Below, piece after piece: positions 41,606 through 51,061 of a stretch of DNA of 64,000 bases. The DNA is taken from assembly GCA_034520365.1 (NCBI GenBank), contig JAXHNP010000002.1, forward strand, positions 1 to 64,000. The letters run 5' to 3'. A model generated the notes under the pieces. It was not told the DNA's origin, did not search any database, and worked only from the letters and a program-made list of their open reading frames with translations. Origin of the DNA: Desulfobacterales bacterium. Its GTDB lineage: Bacteria > Desulfobacterota > Desulfobacteria > Desulfobacterales > Desulfosalsimonadaceae. The translations under genes were made by a program, and so were the position numbers. Numbering within the stretch: position 1 is the stretch's first letter; every line of letters starts with the position of its first letter.

Positions 41606-42235
41606 ATGGGGGAAAACAGCAGCCAGCCCTTGCGCTTAGGGGTTACCGGTGGCGCCGGTTCCGGCAAAAGCGTTGTATGTGAACGGCTTCGCTCCCATGG
41701 CGTAAGCGTCATTCTGGCGGATGAACTGGCCCGCCGTGCTGTGCTGCCCGGTATGCCGGCCTATGAAAAGATCGTAGAAAACTTTGGCACCGGTATTCTC
41801 GATGACGATAAGTGCATCAATCGGGCAAGGCTGCGTCAGTTGATTTTAAAAAATCAGGAAAAAAAGCAGACCCTTGAGAGCTTTGTTCATCCCGAAGTCT
41901 TTCGCCTGATGGTCGAGGATTATATGGCCGCCGCTGAAGCCGGCGCCGAGGTGGTTGCGGTGGAAGTGCCGCTCTTGTTTGAGGCGGGCATGGAAGGCTA
42001 TTTCGACTATATTCTGACCATCAGCGTTGATCGGGAAGAGCGGATCAGGCGGCTTATGGCGCGGGATCAGATCAGCCGTGAGGATGCCGAAGCGCTGATG
42101 CGGATCCAGTGGCCCGAGGAAGAAAAGCAGAAAAGATCCGATTACGTCATTGATAACTCCGGCCGCATTGAAGACACCATTAAGTCCGTAGATCAATTTC
42201 ATCAAAAGTTTATGGCGCGGGTAAAAAAAACCTAA
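41606..42235 (+). CDS. coaE: Dephospho-CoA kinase
   Basis: A 209-residue kinase for the last step of CoA synthesis. The P-loop is GVTGGAGSGKSVV near residue 11, DELARR near 35, HPEVFRLMVEDY near 98, VEVPLLFEAGMEG near 122 and RLMARDQISREDA near 150. A start at 41606 fits the conserved N-terminus; the frame stays open for 40 codons upstream without similarity. Its product meets the heavy CoA demand of the acyl-CoA cluster, though they are not linked genetically. Confidence 0.93.
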   Translation: MGENSSQPLRLGVTGGAGSGKSVVCERLRSHGVSVILADELARRAVLPGMPAYEKIVENFGTGILDDDKCINRARLRQLILKNQEKKQTLESFVHPEVFRLMVEDYMAAAEAGAEVVAVEVPLLFEAGMEGYFDYILTISVDREERIRRLMARDQISREDAEALMRIQWPEEEKQKRSDYVIDNSGRIEDTIKSVDQFHQKFMARVKKT

Positions 42236-42240
42236 AATTG

Positions 42241-42269
42241 TTGACAGGGGTTCTTTAAGCAGTTAACTT
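42241..42269 (+). promoter_or_regulatory. Possible rho promoter and long leader
   Basis: TTGACA at 42241 followed after 17 bases by TAACTT gives a moderate sigma-70 match. If used, the rho mRNA has a leader of about 300 bases (to 42565). The leader contains repeated TACGTATA-type bases near 42292-42320 and no gene. Long rho leaders are known elsewhere for autoregulation by premature termination. Confidence 0.4.
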
Positions 42270-42565
42270 AAATTAAAATACCTGCCTATGGTACGTATCC
42301 TATTGCTACGTATACGATCAATCAGAGCGGTGCATAGTTCCTTAAAAAACTCATGAACTCAGGTCTTACAGTATCAACAGAATGTCAGTTGGTTTGTGTC
42401 TGTGGGTTATAATATCCATAGGTGTGCTGCCGGTCCGGCGCAGGCTTCGGGTTAAACCGGCGCCCATCGGAAATAAGGCTGGCATCCGTCTGAACCTAAA
42501 CCGATCTTATAATCTAATTTATAGTCTATTTATCTAATTTTAAAGGATGGCGAGGTAATCGTTTA

Positions 42566-43816
42566 ATGAATGTCGTTGAATTAAAAAACAAAAAGATCAA
42601 TGAACTGACCCGGATGGCAAAAAAGTTTAATATCGATAACGCCGGGGGAATGCGAAAGCAGGAACTGATTTTTTCTTTGCTGCAGGCCCATATCGAACAA
42701 AACGGGTTTATCTACGGGGAGGGGACCCTGGAGGTATTGCCGGACGGGTTTGGATTCCTGCGCTCACCGGATTGCAATTACCTTCCGGGCCCTGACGATA
42801 TTTATGTGTCACCCTCCCAGATTCGGCGCTTCAACCTGCGTACCGGGGATACGGTGTCCGGCCAGATCCGCCAGCCCAAGGAGTCGGAGCGGTATTTTGC
42901 CCTGCTCAAAGTCGAGGCCATCAATTTTGAGGAGCCGGAACTCGCCCGCGAAAAAATTCTTTTCGACAACCTGACCCCGCTCTTTCCCACAAAGAAGATG
43001 AAGCTCGAAACTGCCCGGGACAACTATACCACCCGAATCATGGATCTTTTAACCCCGGTCGGCTTCGGCCAGCGCGGGCTGATCGTCTCGCCCCCCCGCG
43101 CCGGTAAGACCATGATTTTAAAAAATATCGCCAACAGCATCATCACCAGTCACAAAAAGAATGTCGTGCCCTTTGTGGTGCTGATTGATGAGCGGCCGGA
43201 GGAGGTTACCGACATGGAGCGCTCGGTCGATGCCGAAGTGGTAAGTTCCACTTTTGACGAGCCGGCGGAACGCCATATCCAGGTGGCGGAAATGGTTATT
43301 GAAAAAGCCAAACGCCTGGTTGAACATAAGCAGAACGTGGTTATATTGCTGGATAGCATTACGCGGCTGGCCCGGGCGTACAATACGGTCATGCCGCCCA
43401 GCGGCAAGATTTTATCCGGCGGGGTGGACTCCAATGCCCTGCATCGGCCCAAGCGGTTTTTCGGTGCGGCCAGAAATGTTGAGGAAGGCGGGAGCCTCTC
43501 AATTATCGCCACCGCCCTGGTGGATACGGGCAGCCGAATGGATGAGGTCATTTTCGAGGAGTTTAAAGGTACCGGCAACATGGAAGTGCAGCTGGATCGC
43601 CGCCTGGCGGACCGGCGGATGTATCCGGCCATTGACCTCAATAAATCCGCCACCCGCAAGGAGGAACTGCTTTTGGATCAGGAAGCTTTAAACCGGGTCT
43701 GGATCTTAAGAAAGCTTCTGGCCACATTAAATCCTGTTGACAGTCTGGAGTTTTTACTGGATAAAATGCAGGGCACAAAAACGAACAAGGAATTTCTGGA
43801 TTCCATGAATTCATAG
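42566..43816 (+). CDS. rho: Transcription termination factor Rho
   Basis: A 416-residue hexameric RNA helicase that ends transcription. The N-terminal Rho_N domain begins [18 protein letters not shown], then the RNA-binding cold-shock-like part ([18 protein letters not shown] with [17 protein letters not shown]). The P-loop is SPPRAGKTM near residue 177, Walker [17 protein letters not shown] near 260, and the Q/R-loop region lies in [11 protein letters not shown]. It has about the usual length (E. coli 419). AAGGATGGCGAGG precedes the start. Confidence 0.96.
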   Translation: MNVVELKNKKINELTRMAKKFNIDNAGGMRKQELIFSLLQAHIEQNGFIYGEGTLEVLPDGFGFLRSPDCNYLPGPDDIYVSPSQIRRFNLRTGDTVSGQIRQPKESERYFALLKVEAINFEEPELAREKILFDNLTPLFPTKKMKLETARDNYTTRIMDLLTPVGFGQRGLIVSPPRAGKTMILKNIANSIITSHKKNVVPFVVLIDERPEEVTDMERSVDAEVVSSTFDEPAERHIQVAEMVIEKAKRLVEHKQNVVILLDSITRLARAYNTVMPPSGKILSGGVDSNALHRPKRFFGAARNVEEGGSLSIIATALVDTGSRMDEVIFEEFKGTGNMEVQLDRRLADRRMYPAIDLNKSATRKEELLLDQEALNRVWILRKLLATLNPVDSLEFLLDKMQGTKTNKEFLDSMNS

Positions 43817-43864
43817 GATAATGGTGAATAATCAAAAAGAGGTGTTCATAAAAGAGGTGTTCAT

Positions 43865-44086
43865 ATGAAAAAGGAAATCCATCCGGATTACAAGGAAACC
43901 ACCATTCGATGTGCATGCGGCAATGAATTGGCGATTGGCTCCACCAAGGACAATATTTCGGTGGAAATCTGTTCCAAATGCCATCCGTTTTATACCGGCA
44001 AGCAGAAACTGGTTGACTCTGCCGGCCGGATCGAGCGGTTCCGCAGAAAATACGGCAATTATCAGGATCAAAACAAGAAAAAATAG
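43865..44086 (+). CDS. rpmE: 50S ribosomal protein L31
   Basis: A 73-residue zinc-type L31. It opens [20 protein letters not shown], giving two Cys, and [16 protein letters not shown] gives the second pair. The four Cys make it the zinc-storing (C+) paralogue. It usually follows rho in many bacteria, as here. A 24-base direct repeat (AAAGAGGTGTTCAT twice) lies just before the start and supplies its ribosome site twice. Confidence 0.95.
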   Translation: MKKEIHPDYKETTIRCACGNELAIGSTKDNISVEICSKCHPFYTGKQKLVDSAGRIERFRRKYGNYQDQNKKK

Positions 44087-44126
44087 CCTATCCCAAATTC
44101 TTTTAATGTGGGAGTCCAAATCCTGG

Positions 44127-44279
44127 CACGGTAAATTTGTTCTATCTATTTTTCAGGCGGGCACGGTGGCCCGCCCTATCGCGACAATGCCGACATTTTG
44201 TAGGGTCGGCCACCGTGCCGACCTTAAATGCGAACAACCCCATGGTTATGGGGTTGTTCGCCAGAACAAATTCACCGTG
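44127..44279. mobile_element. MITE copy 2 (inverted relative to copy 1)
   Basis: Ends CACGGTAAATTTGTTCT and the complement of CACGGTGAATTTGTTCT. The inside is nearly identical, base for base, to 36420-36571 in reverse orientation (one indel and a handful of changes across about 139 bp). It lies between rpmE and prfA. Confidence 0.85.
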
Positions 44280-44332
44280 CAAAGCCTGGCCCAAGCGGGA
44301 CAGGCTCTTTATTTTTTATGGTATAAAAATCT

Positions 44333-45406
44333 ATGTTTGAGCAGCTGGAAGGCATTGAAGCGCGTTATAAAGAGCTTGAAACATTATTGAGCGATCCGGA
44401 GATCGTTCAAAACCGGGAGCTGTATCCGCAGTATGTGCGCGAGCATAGCGATTTGGGCAAAATTGTATCCGTTTACCGGGATTATAAGCAGACCCTGGAA
44501 GAGCTTGAGCAAAGCCGGGATCTGCTCTCGGACAAAGATCCGGAAATGAAGGAGCTGGCCCGCACTGAGGTGGAGAATCTGTCCGAGCGCGCCGAACAGA
44601 TGGAAGAGGACCTAAAAGAGCTCTTAACGCCCAAAGATCCGAATGACGAGAAAAACGTTCTCCTTGAAATCCGCGCCGGCACCGGCGGGGAGGAGGCTGC
44701 ATTGTTTGCCGGGGATCTGTTCCGGATGTATACCCGGTACACGGAATCCAAAGGCTGGAAGATTGAGCTCATGACCGAGCATTACAGTGATAGCGGCGGG
44801 ATCAAGGAAATGGTTGCCATGGTCAAGGGCAGGGGCGCCTACAGCCACTTAAAGTATGAAAGCGGCACCCACCGGGTGCAGCGGGTGCCGGTCACCGAAA
44901 CCCAGGGCCGGATTCATACCTCAGCCGTCACCGTGGCGGTTCTGCCCGAAATCGAAGATGTGGAAATCAGCATCGACCCCAATGAGATTAAAATGGATGT
45001 TTACCGCTCCACCGGCCCGGGCGGCCAGTCCGTTAACACCACGGATTCAGCGGTGCGCCTGACCCATCTGCCCACCGGCATGGTGGTGACCTGTCAGGAC
45101 GAAAAATCCCAGCACAAAAACCGGGCCAAAGCCATGAAGGTGCTTCGCGCCCGTCTCTACGATTTGGAACTCCAGCAGCAGCAGGCTGAGATTTCCCAGC
45201 AGCGAAAAAATCAGGTGGGCTCCGGGGACCGCAGTGAACGCATCCGCACCTATAATTTCCCCCAGGGCCGGGTCACGGACCACCGCATCGGGCTGACCCT
45301 TTATAAGCTTGACCAGATTCTCCAGGGCGAGCTGCTCGATGAAATCATCAACGAGCTTGCCACCCATTTCCGTGCGCAGGCCCTTCAGAATGCAGAAGCC
45401 GTCTGA
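44333..45406 (+). CDS. prfA: Peptide chain release factor 1
   Basis: A 357-residue RF1 reading UAA and UAG. The peptidyl hydrolysis motif GGQ is in [17 protein letters not shown] near residue 225. The codon-recognition (PxT-type) loop lies in the region [17 protein letters not shown] near 195, with PVT matching RF1 rather than RF2. Length is standard. The following prmC gene overlaps its end by 17 bases; PrmC methylates the GGQ Gln of this protein. Confidence 0.97.
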   Translation: MFEQLEGIEARYKELETLLSDPEIVQNRELYPQYVREHSDLGKIVSVYRDYKQTLEELEQSRDLLSDKDPEMKELARTEVENLSERAEQMEEDLKELLTPKDPNDEKNVLLEIRAGTGGEEAALFAGDLFRMYTRYTESKGWKIELMTEHYSDSGGIKEMVAMVKGRGAYSHLKYESGTHRVQRVPVTETQGRIHTSAVTVAVLPEIEDVEISIDPNEIKMDVYRSTGPGGQSVNTTDSAVRLTHLPTGMVVTCQDEKSQHKNRAKAMKVLRARLYDLELQQQQAEISQQRKNQVGSGDRSERIRTYNFPQGRVTDHRIGLTLYKLDQILQGELLDEIINELATHFRAQALQNAEAV

Positions 45407-46277
45407 TTCCCAATGGACCATTCTTGATCTGCTTCAATGGACCGCCACTTATTTTACATCACATGCCATTGACAGCCCCCGCTTAACCGTTGAATTGCTG
45501 TTGGCCCATGTTTTGGGCATTGAGCGGATCGATTTGTATGCGCGCTTTGATCAGCCCTTAACAGCCGAAGAGCTGGCCAAGTTCAAGCAGCTGATCAAGC
45601 GGCGCCTGAAGCGGGAGCCGGTGGGCTATATTCTTGGATACAAGGATTTCTGGGATATTACGGTGGTGGTTGATCCTAATGTGCTGATCCCGCGGCCGGA
45701 AACCGAACTGCTGGTTGAATCCGCCCTGGATTTAATTCCTGAGAATACAGACGCGGGTAAATTGCGGATTCTGGAGCTTGGCACAGGCTCCGGGGCCGTT
45801 GTCTTAAGCCTGGCCGCCGCCCGACCGGGACATCTGTTTTATGCATCAGATGCGGACCCGCCTGCGTTAGCCGTTGCCCGGCAAAATGCGCTGAGCAATC
45901 AACTGGCGGATCGGGTCGATTTTTTTGCCGGCAGCTGGTTTGCGCCGATTTATCCGGAGATTAAATTTGACTTGATTGTCTCCAATCCGCCCTATATACC
46001 GGCAGCCGAGATATCCGGGCTGGCACCGGAAATTTGTAACTATGAGCCGGTATTGGCGCTGGATGGCGGCGCAGACGGATTGCGGGCCATCCGCCATATT
46101 ATTGAAACCGCACCTGCGTATTTACGTCCGGAGGGCAGATTGCTGCTTGAATTTGGAAACGGCCATGCTGAAAAGCTCCAGGGCTTGATCGAGACCGTGG
46201 AGGGGATTCAACTTTTCCAGGTCATTAAAGATTACAGCGGCTATGACCGCGTGGTGGTGGCCGGCAGAAATTCATAA
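45390..46277 (+). CDS. prmC: Release factor glutamine methyltransferase
   Basis: A 295-residue SAM-dependent methyltransferase that methylates the Gln in the release-factor GGQ loop. The N-terminal helical domain ([22 protein letters not shown]) is followed by [17 protein letters not shown] motif [16 protein letters not shown] near residue 135 and the NPPY catalytic motif ([13 protein letters not shown]) near 195. The start at 45390 is inside the end of prfA; a further ATG upstream would give unlike sequence. Confidence 0.94.
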   Translation: MQKPSDSQWTILDLLQWTATYFTSHAIDSPRLTVELLLAHVLGIERIDLYARFDQPLTAEELAKFKQLIKRRLKREPVGYILGYKDFWDITVVVDPNVLIPRPETELLVESALDLIPENTDAGKLRILELGTGSGAVVLSLAAARPGHLFYASDADPPALAVARQNALSNQLADRVDFFAGSWFAPIYPEIKFDLIVSNPPYIPAAEISGLAPEICNYEPVLALDGGADGLRAIRHIIETAPAYLRPEGRLLLEFGNGHAEKLQGLIETVEGIQLFQVIKDYSGYDRVVVAGRNS

Positions 46278-46349
46278 AATTCGTTTTTTCATTGCTCTGA
46301 AAATTAATTTTTGTTATCCAATATAAATTTATCAAAAGCCAATCCACAC

Positions 46350-46409
46350 GTTCTGGGACCGGCGGGCCGGGTGCTTGTTTTCAAGTGGGCCGGCCGGGAG
46401 GATCAGAAC
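46350..46409 (+). promoter_or_regulatory. Possible structured leader of rpsB
   Basis: GTTCTG at 46350 pairs with CAGAAC at 46404, with GC-rich inner arms (CGGCGGGCC, GGGCCGGCCG) between. It lies 30 bases before the rpsB start and could be an S2 autoregulatory site or simply a hairpin. The assignment is by position only. Confidence 0.4.
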
Positions 46410-46438
46410 GGCGGTAAAACCCAGAAAAGGAGATGTTT

Positions 46439-47362
46439 ATGAACTACGTAACCATGAAAGAACTGCTCGAGGCCGGGGTTCACTTCGGCCACCAGACCCG
46501 GCGATGGAACCCGAAGATGAAAAGATATATCTTCGGCGCAAGAAACGGCATCTACATCATCGACCTGCAGCAGACGGTTAAAAAATTCAGGCTCGCCTGT
46601 GACTTTGTGGCCGACACCGTGGCGGAGGGGGGCTCGGTCCTTTTTGTGGGGACCAAAAAACAGGCCCGGGAAACCATCTATGAGGAAGCCAACCGCTGTG
46701 AGATGTTCTACGTGCATAACCGCTGGCTGGGCGGCATGCTCACCAATTTTCAGACGGTCAAGAAAAGCATTGACCGGCTAAACTATCTGAACAATATCGA
46801 AAACGACGGCTCCATCAGCCTGTACCCCAAAAAAGAGCAGCTCTATATGCAGAAGGAACGGGTCAAGCTGGACGCCAACCTGGGCGGGATCCGCAATATG
46901 AAGTCCCTGCCGAAGGCCATTTTCATTATTGATCCGAAAAAGGAGTCCATTGCCGTCCATGAGGGCAGGCGCCTTGGTATTCCGATTGTGGCCGTGGTGG
47001 ACACCAACTGTGATCCGGATGTCATTGATTATGTGGTGCCCGGCAACGATGATGCCATCCGGGCGATTAATCTGATGACCTCACGAATTGCGGAAGCCTG
47101 TATAGAAGGCATGCATCGCCGGGAGGAGCGCGCCCAGGCGGAGGCCGACAAGGGCGAGGAGAGCGTGAAAGAGGCAGAAGAAGCGGCATCCGGCCAGAAG
47201 GAGCGCCGGATTATTTCGGACGGCACGGAAGGCCCGGTGGTTGAGGTGATCCGCAAGGGGGCATCCAGTGCGGCCGAACCGGGCGAACAGGTCGAGCCGG
47301 GCGAATCTGAGGAACCTGCTACCGGCGGTGAGGAGTCAGCAGGCAGCGGAGAAACAGAATAG
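46439..47362 (+). CDS. rpsB: 30S ribosomal protein S2
   Basis: A 307-residue S2. It begins [26 protein letters not shown] and carries [14 protein letters not shown] near residue 80, [14 protein letters not shown] near 100 and [17 protein letters not shown] near 190. The last ~70 residues are a Glu/Gly-rich extension not seen in E. coli S2. The start is the second ATG, because AAAAGGAG is adjacent to the first ATG at 46433 and well spaced for 46439. It opens the operon running to rseP. Confidence 0.96.
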   Translation: MNYVTMKELLEAGVHFGHQTRRWNPKMKRYIFGARNGIYIIDLQQTVKKFRLACDFVADTVAEGGSVLFVGTKKQARETIYEEANRCEMFYVHNRWLGGMLTNFQTVKKSIDRLNYLNNIENDGSISLYPKKEQLYMQKERVKLDANLGGIRNMKSLPKAIFIIDPKKESIAVHEGRRLGIPIVAVVDTNCDPDVIDYVVPGNDDAIRAINLMTSRIAEACIEGMHRREERAQAEADKGEESVKEAEEAASGQKERRIISDGTEGPVVEVIRKGASSAAEPGEQVEPGESEEPATGGEESAGSGETE

Positions 47363-47441
47363 AATTAGATATTTTTAAATATTAACAAGCGTGGATATGC
47401 CCCGCGGATAACGGCGGGTGCTTTAGACAGGAGAAAAAGTT

Positions 47442-48038
47442 ATGGCGACCATTAGTGCGGATTTGGTAAAACAGCTCCGGGAGCGGTCCGGAGCGGGTAT
47501 TATGGATTGCAAGGAGGCGCTCACCGAGTGCGACGCCGATCTGGATAAGGCGGCGGATTATTTGCGCAAGAAAGGATTGGCCACAGCCAAGAAACGGGCG
47601 GACCGGGTCGCTTCTGAAGGGGTTGTACAATCCTATATTCATATGGGGGGAAAGATCGGGGTGCTCGTTGAAGTCAACTGCGAGACCGATTTTGTGGCAA
47701 AAACCGATGATTTCAAGGAATTTGCCAAAAACATCGCCATGCATATCGCGGCCTCCAGCCCCCTGGGGATCGTGCCGGAAGATGTGCCGGAATCAGAGGC
47801 GGAAAAGGAACGCGCCATCTACCGTCAGCAGGCCCAGGACATGGGCAAGCCGGAGAATATGCTCGAAAAGATCGTTGAAGGCAAGATGAACAAGTTCTAC
47901 AAAGAAAACTGCCTGATGAATCAGCTCTATGTCAGGAATACCGATTTAACGGTATCCGATTATCTAAACGAGATGATTGCCAGGACCGGGGAGAAGATTA
48001 CCATTAACCGGTTTGCCCGATTTCAGATAGGCGGGTAA
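47442..48038 (+). CDS. tsf: Elongation factor Ts
   Basis: A 198-residue EF-Ts, the short form of the family. It recycles EF-Tu-GDP to EF-Tu-GTP. The UBA-like N-terminus (VKQLRERSGAGIMDCKEAL) and the TDFVAKTDDF motif near residue 80 are intact. The C-terminal half is shorter than E. coli (283) and ends after the ITINRFARFQIG strand, as in many bacteria. CAGGAG precedes the ATG. Confidence 0.96.
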   Translation: MATISADLVKQLRERSGAGIMDCKEALTECDADLDKAADYLRKKGLATAKKRADRVASEGVVQSYIHMGGKIGVLVEVNCETDFVAKTDDFKEFAKNIAMHIAASSPLGIVPEDVPESEAEKERAIYRQQAQDMGKPENMLEKIVEGKMNKFYKENCLMNQLYVRNTDLTVSDYLNEMIARTGEKITINRFARFQIGG

Positions 48039-48044
48039 CAAGAC

Positions 48045-48773
48045 GTGGCCAGATCCCTTTATAAACGGGTTATACTCAAGTTAAGCGGCGAAGCCCTTAT
48101 GGGCGACCTTACCTACGGCATCAGCCCGGAGACGCTTCAGTACATGGCTGATGAGGTAAAGGAGGCCCATGACACCGGCACGCAGATCGCGATTGTGGTG
48201 GGCGGCGGCAACATATTCCGGGGAATGGCCGCGGCTTCCCAGGGGATGGACCGGGCCTCCGGGGATTATCTCGGGATGCTGGCCACAGTGATGAACAGCC
48301 TGGCGCTCCAGGATGCGCTGGAGCGGACGGGCATCCCCACCCGGGTCCAGTCGGCCATATCCATGCATCAGATGGCGGAGCCCTATATCCGGCGGCGGGC
48401 CATCCGGCATTTGGAAAAAGGCCGGGTGGTGATTTTTGCAGCCGGCACCGGCAATCCGTATTTTACCACGGATACAGCCTCGGTATTAAGGGCCGAGGAA
48501 ATCCATGCGGATGTGCTGCTGAAGGCCACCAAGGTAGACGGGGTCTATGATTCAGATCCGGTGGGGAACGAGTCGGCCGTGTTTATAGAGGAAATCAATT
48601 ACATGGATGTTTTAAACCGCCGCCTCAAGGTGATGGATACCACAGCGATTTCGCTGGCAATGAACAACCAGCTGCTTTTGATTGTGTTTAATTTAAAAAT
48701 AAAAGGCAATATTATGCGGGTGCTCACCGGCGAAAAAATCGGCACCAAAATTTATGAGCCGGATCCGGTCTAA
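48045..48773 (+). CDS. pyrH: Uridylate kinase
   Basis: A 242-residue UMP kinase of the amino-acid kinase fold. [14 protein letters not shown] opens it, [11 protein letters not shown] near residue 50 binds phosphates, [14 protein letters not shown] near 85 and [13 protein letters not shown] near 135 follow, and [15 protein letters not shown] near 160 is typical. The start is GTG at 48045, six bases after the tsf stop. The rpsB-tsf-pyrH-frr order is the standard one. Confidence 0.96.
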   Translation: MARSLYKRVILKLSGEALMGDLTYGISPETLQYMADEVKEAHDTGTQIAIVVGGGNIFRGMAAASQGMDRASGDYLGMLATVMNSLALQDALERTGIPTRVQSAISMHQMAEPYIRRRAIRHLEKGRVVIFAAGTGNPYFTTDTASVLRAEEIHADVLLKATKVDGVYDSDPVGNESAVFIEEINYMDVLNRRLKVMDTTAISLAMNNQLLLIVFNLKIKGNIMRVLTGEKIGTKIYEPDPV

Positions 48774-48799
48774 CAAAAGAAAGACGGGGTGATAACGCT

Positions 48800-49357
48800 A
48801 TGATTGACGAAGTCAAGGAAGAAGCCAAGGAGAAAATGGGCAAGTCGATCAATTCGCTGAAAAGTGAATTGAAAAAGATCCGCACCGGCCGGGCATCGCT
48901 TAGTCTGCTTGATGATATCAAGGTGGAGTATTACGGCACCATGACCCCGCTAAACCAGCTGGCCACATTGTCCGTGCCCGAAAGCCGCCTGATTACCATT
49001 CAGCCATGGGATGTGTCTTCCGTCAACAGCATTGAAAAGGCGATTTTAAAATCCAACCTCGGTCTGACCCCCTCCAATGACGGTAAAATCATCCGGATCA
49101 ACATTCCGCCGCTCACCGAGGAGCGGCGCAAGGATATCGTCAAACAGGTCAATAAAATGTGCGAAGACTACCGCGTGGCCATCCGCAATATCCGCCGGGA
49201 CGCCAATGACATGCTAAAACAGCTCAAAAAAGACGGCGATGCCTCGGAGGACGATGTGTTCAAGGCCCAGGAGGATGTCCAGAAATTGACGGATGAGCAT
49301 ATAAATCAGGTGGACGATATCTACAAGGAAAAAGAGAAAGAAATCCTTGAGCTTTAA
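48800..49357 (+). CDS. frr: Ribosome recycling factor
   Basis: A 185-residue RRF of exact family length. It splits post-termination ribosomes with EF-G. IRTGRASLSLLDDIKVEYYG near residue 30, LNQLATLSVPESRLITIQPWD near 55 and NDGKIIRINIPPLTEERRK near 95 are diagnostic. The end overlaps the start of uppS by 11 bases. Confidence 0.97.
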   Translation: MIDEVKEEAKEKMGKSINSLKSELKKIRTGRASLSLLDDIKVEYYGTMTPLNQLATLSVPESRLITIQPWDVSSVNSIEKAILKSNLGLTPSNDGKIIRINIPPLTEERRKDIVKQVNKMCEDYRVAIRNIRRDANDMLKQLKKDGDASEDDVFKAQEDVQKLTDEHINQVDDIYKEKEKEILEL

Positions 49358-50087
49358 TCTGGCGCAAGCCGGTCTGAATCCGGCGAAACTGCCGGCCCAT
49401 ATCGCCGTGATTATGGATGGCAACGGCAGATGGGCCAAGAAACGGCTGTTAAACCGTGTCAAAGGCCATGAAAAAGGCGCGGAAACGGTTCGGACGGTTG
49501 TGCGCACCTGCCGGGAGATCGGCATCCGGTTTCTTACCCTGTACGCCTTTTCAACGGAGAACTGGGAGCGGCCCAAAGCCGAAATCACCGCCCTGATGAC
49601 CCTGCTGAAAAAGTTTTTGAACGATGAAAAGCAGGAGCTTTTAGAAAACAATATCCGGCTGACCAGCATCGGCCAGACCGATCGGCTGCCCGCGGATGTG
49701 CAGGACGCACTGAATGACGCCAAGTTGGCAACCGCGGCTAATGACGGGATGTGGCTGAATCTGGCATTGAGTTACGGCAGCCGGGCTGAAATCGTTGCCG
49801 CCGCCCAAAAAATTGCCGTTCAGGTGGCAAACGGCGAAATTAATGCCGCCTCCATAAGTCCCGAGCTAATCAGTCAGCATCTGTATACCGCGGACATGCC
49901 GGACCCTGAGCTTCTGATCCGCACCAGCGGCGAATTCCGCATCAGCAACTTTCTTCTCTGGCAGATTGCCTATACGGAAATCCACGTCACCCAGACCCTG
50001 TGGCCGGATTTGACGCGGGAGGAGCTGGTCCAAATACTAAAGGATTACCAGCAGCGGGAACGGCGGTTCGGGCGCGTGAGCGGATAG
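49347..50087 (+). CDS. uppS: Undecaprenyl diphosphate synthase
   Basis: A 246-residue cis-prenyltransferase that makes the C55 lipid carrier of cell-wall synthesis. HIAVIMDGNGRWAKKR near residue 20 holds the essential Asp; LTLYAFSTENWERPKAE near 65, LALSYGSRAEIVAA near 145, and DPELLIRTSGEFRISNFLLWQ near 192 are all present. It starts at a TTG inside the frr gene, with GAAAGAAAT upstream; an internal start is less likely. Confidence 0.94.
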   Translation: MSFNLAQAGLNPAKLPAHIAVIMDGNGRWAKKRLLNRVKGHEKGAETVRTVVRTCREIGIRFLTLYAFSTENWERPKAEITALMTLLKKFLNDEKQELLENNIRLTSIGQTDRLPADVQDALNDAKLATAANDGMWLNLALSYGSRAEIVAAAQKIAVQVANGEINAASISPELISQHLYTADMPDPELLIRTSGEFRISNFLLWQIAYTEIHVTQTLWPDLTREELVQILKDYQQRERRFGRVSG

Positions 50088-50123
50088 CTATCTTCCGGAT
50101 TTGGGGCAGGCACGGCGGCCTGT

Positions 50124-50158
50124 CCTAAACCCTAAACCCTAAACCCTAAACCCTAAAC
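50124..50158. repeat. Five exact CCTAAAC heptamers
   Basis: Five back-to-back perfect CCTAAAC units in the gap between uppS and cdsA, in the middle of the rpsB operon. The same 7-base periodicity is found at several other gaps. Confidence 0.9.
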
Positions 50159-50205
50159 CGTTAAGTTACTTAGAAGAAAGAACCTATCTCCGGATTAACA
50201 TCCAC

Positions 50206-51024
50206 ATGCATTTAAAACGATGGCTCACCAGCATTGTTGCTATTCCGGTTCTGGCCGCATTTCTCTATTATGCCCCGCCCGGCCTGTTTACCCTGTTTAT
50301 CGGGCTGATCGCCGGCATCGCCCTATGGGAATATTACCGGATTGTATTCAGAAACCTGGAGCCGGCCGCAGGGGTTATTATCCCCCTATGGGGCGGGCTT
50401 ATCGGACTGGGGCTGCTTTTTGCCGCCTATGCCTCGGCCTGGCATATCCTCCCTGAATTGATTATTGTTAACACACTGGGCACGGCCCTGTTTTCCCTTT
50501 TCAGGTTTAAGGCCCACACGGATGTCGTGGATGTAGTGGCCAAAGAGATTCAGGGGCTTGTCTATGTCCCGCTTGCCCTGGCCACGCTGGTTCTGCTAAG
50601 GCTTGACACGGAAGGGGTGCAATGGATCTTTTTTCTCCTGTTTGTGGTGTTTGCCGGTGATGTGGGGGCCTTTTATGCGGGACGGTTTTTCGGCCGCCAT
50701 AAGTTAAGCCCGGCCATCAGCCCGGGCAAAACCGTTGAAGGCGCGGTCGGGGGGATTTTGGCAAACATCGGCGTCGGCTACGGCTTTATGCTCCTTTTTC
50801 TGCCGCATCTCTCCATTGCCGGGTGTTTCTTTTTTTTCATCACAGTGGGGATAGCCGGTCAGGCCGGGGATCTCTTTGAGTCTGAATTCAAGCGGGTCAA
50901 AGGGGTCAAGGACTCCGGAACAATTCTGCCGGGCCATGGCGGGCTTTTGGACCGCATTGATGCCTTGCTTTTTGCCGCGCCGACCGCATATTTGTTTAAG
51001 ACTTATATTTTGCCGTTTTTTTAA
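50206..51024 (+). CDS. cdsA: Phosphatidate cytidylyltransferase
   Basis: A 272-residue polytopic membrane enzyme that makes CDP-diacylglycerol from phosphatidic acid and CTP. Seven or so hydrophobic helices are visible. The signature is SPGKTVEGAVGG near residue 174 and the C-terminal FKRVKGVKDSGTILPGHGG with LLDRIDALLF. Length is normal. The repeat in front separates it from uppS by 118 bases, so it may have a second promoter. Confidence 0.95.
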   Translation: MHLKRWLTSIVAIPVLAAFLYYAPPGLFTLFIGLIAGIALWEYYRIVFRNLEPAAGVIIPLWGGLIGLGLLFAAYASAWHILPELIIVNTLGTALFSLFRFKAHTDVVDVVAKEIQGLVYVPLALATLVLLRLDTEGVQWIFFLLFVVFAGDVGAFYAGRFFGRHKLSPAISPGKTVEGAVGGILANIGVGYGFMLLFLPHLSIAGCFFFFITVGIAGQAGDLFESEFKRVKGVKDSGTILPGHGGLLDRIDALLFAAPTAYLFKTYILPFF

Positions 51025-51061
51025 TAAATAATACCTAAAAACCTAATTATGGGTTTTATAT

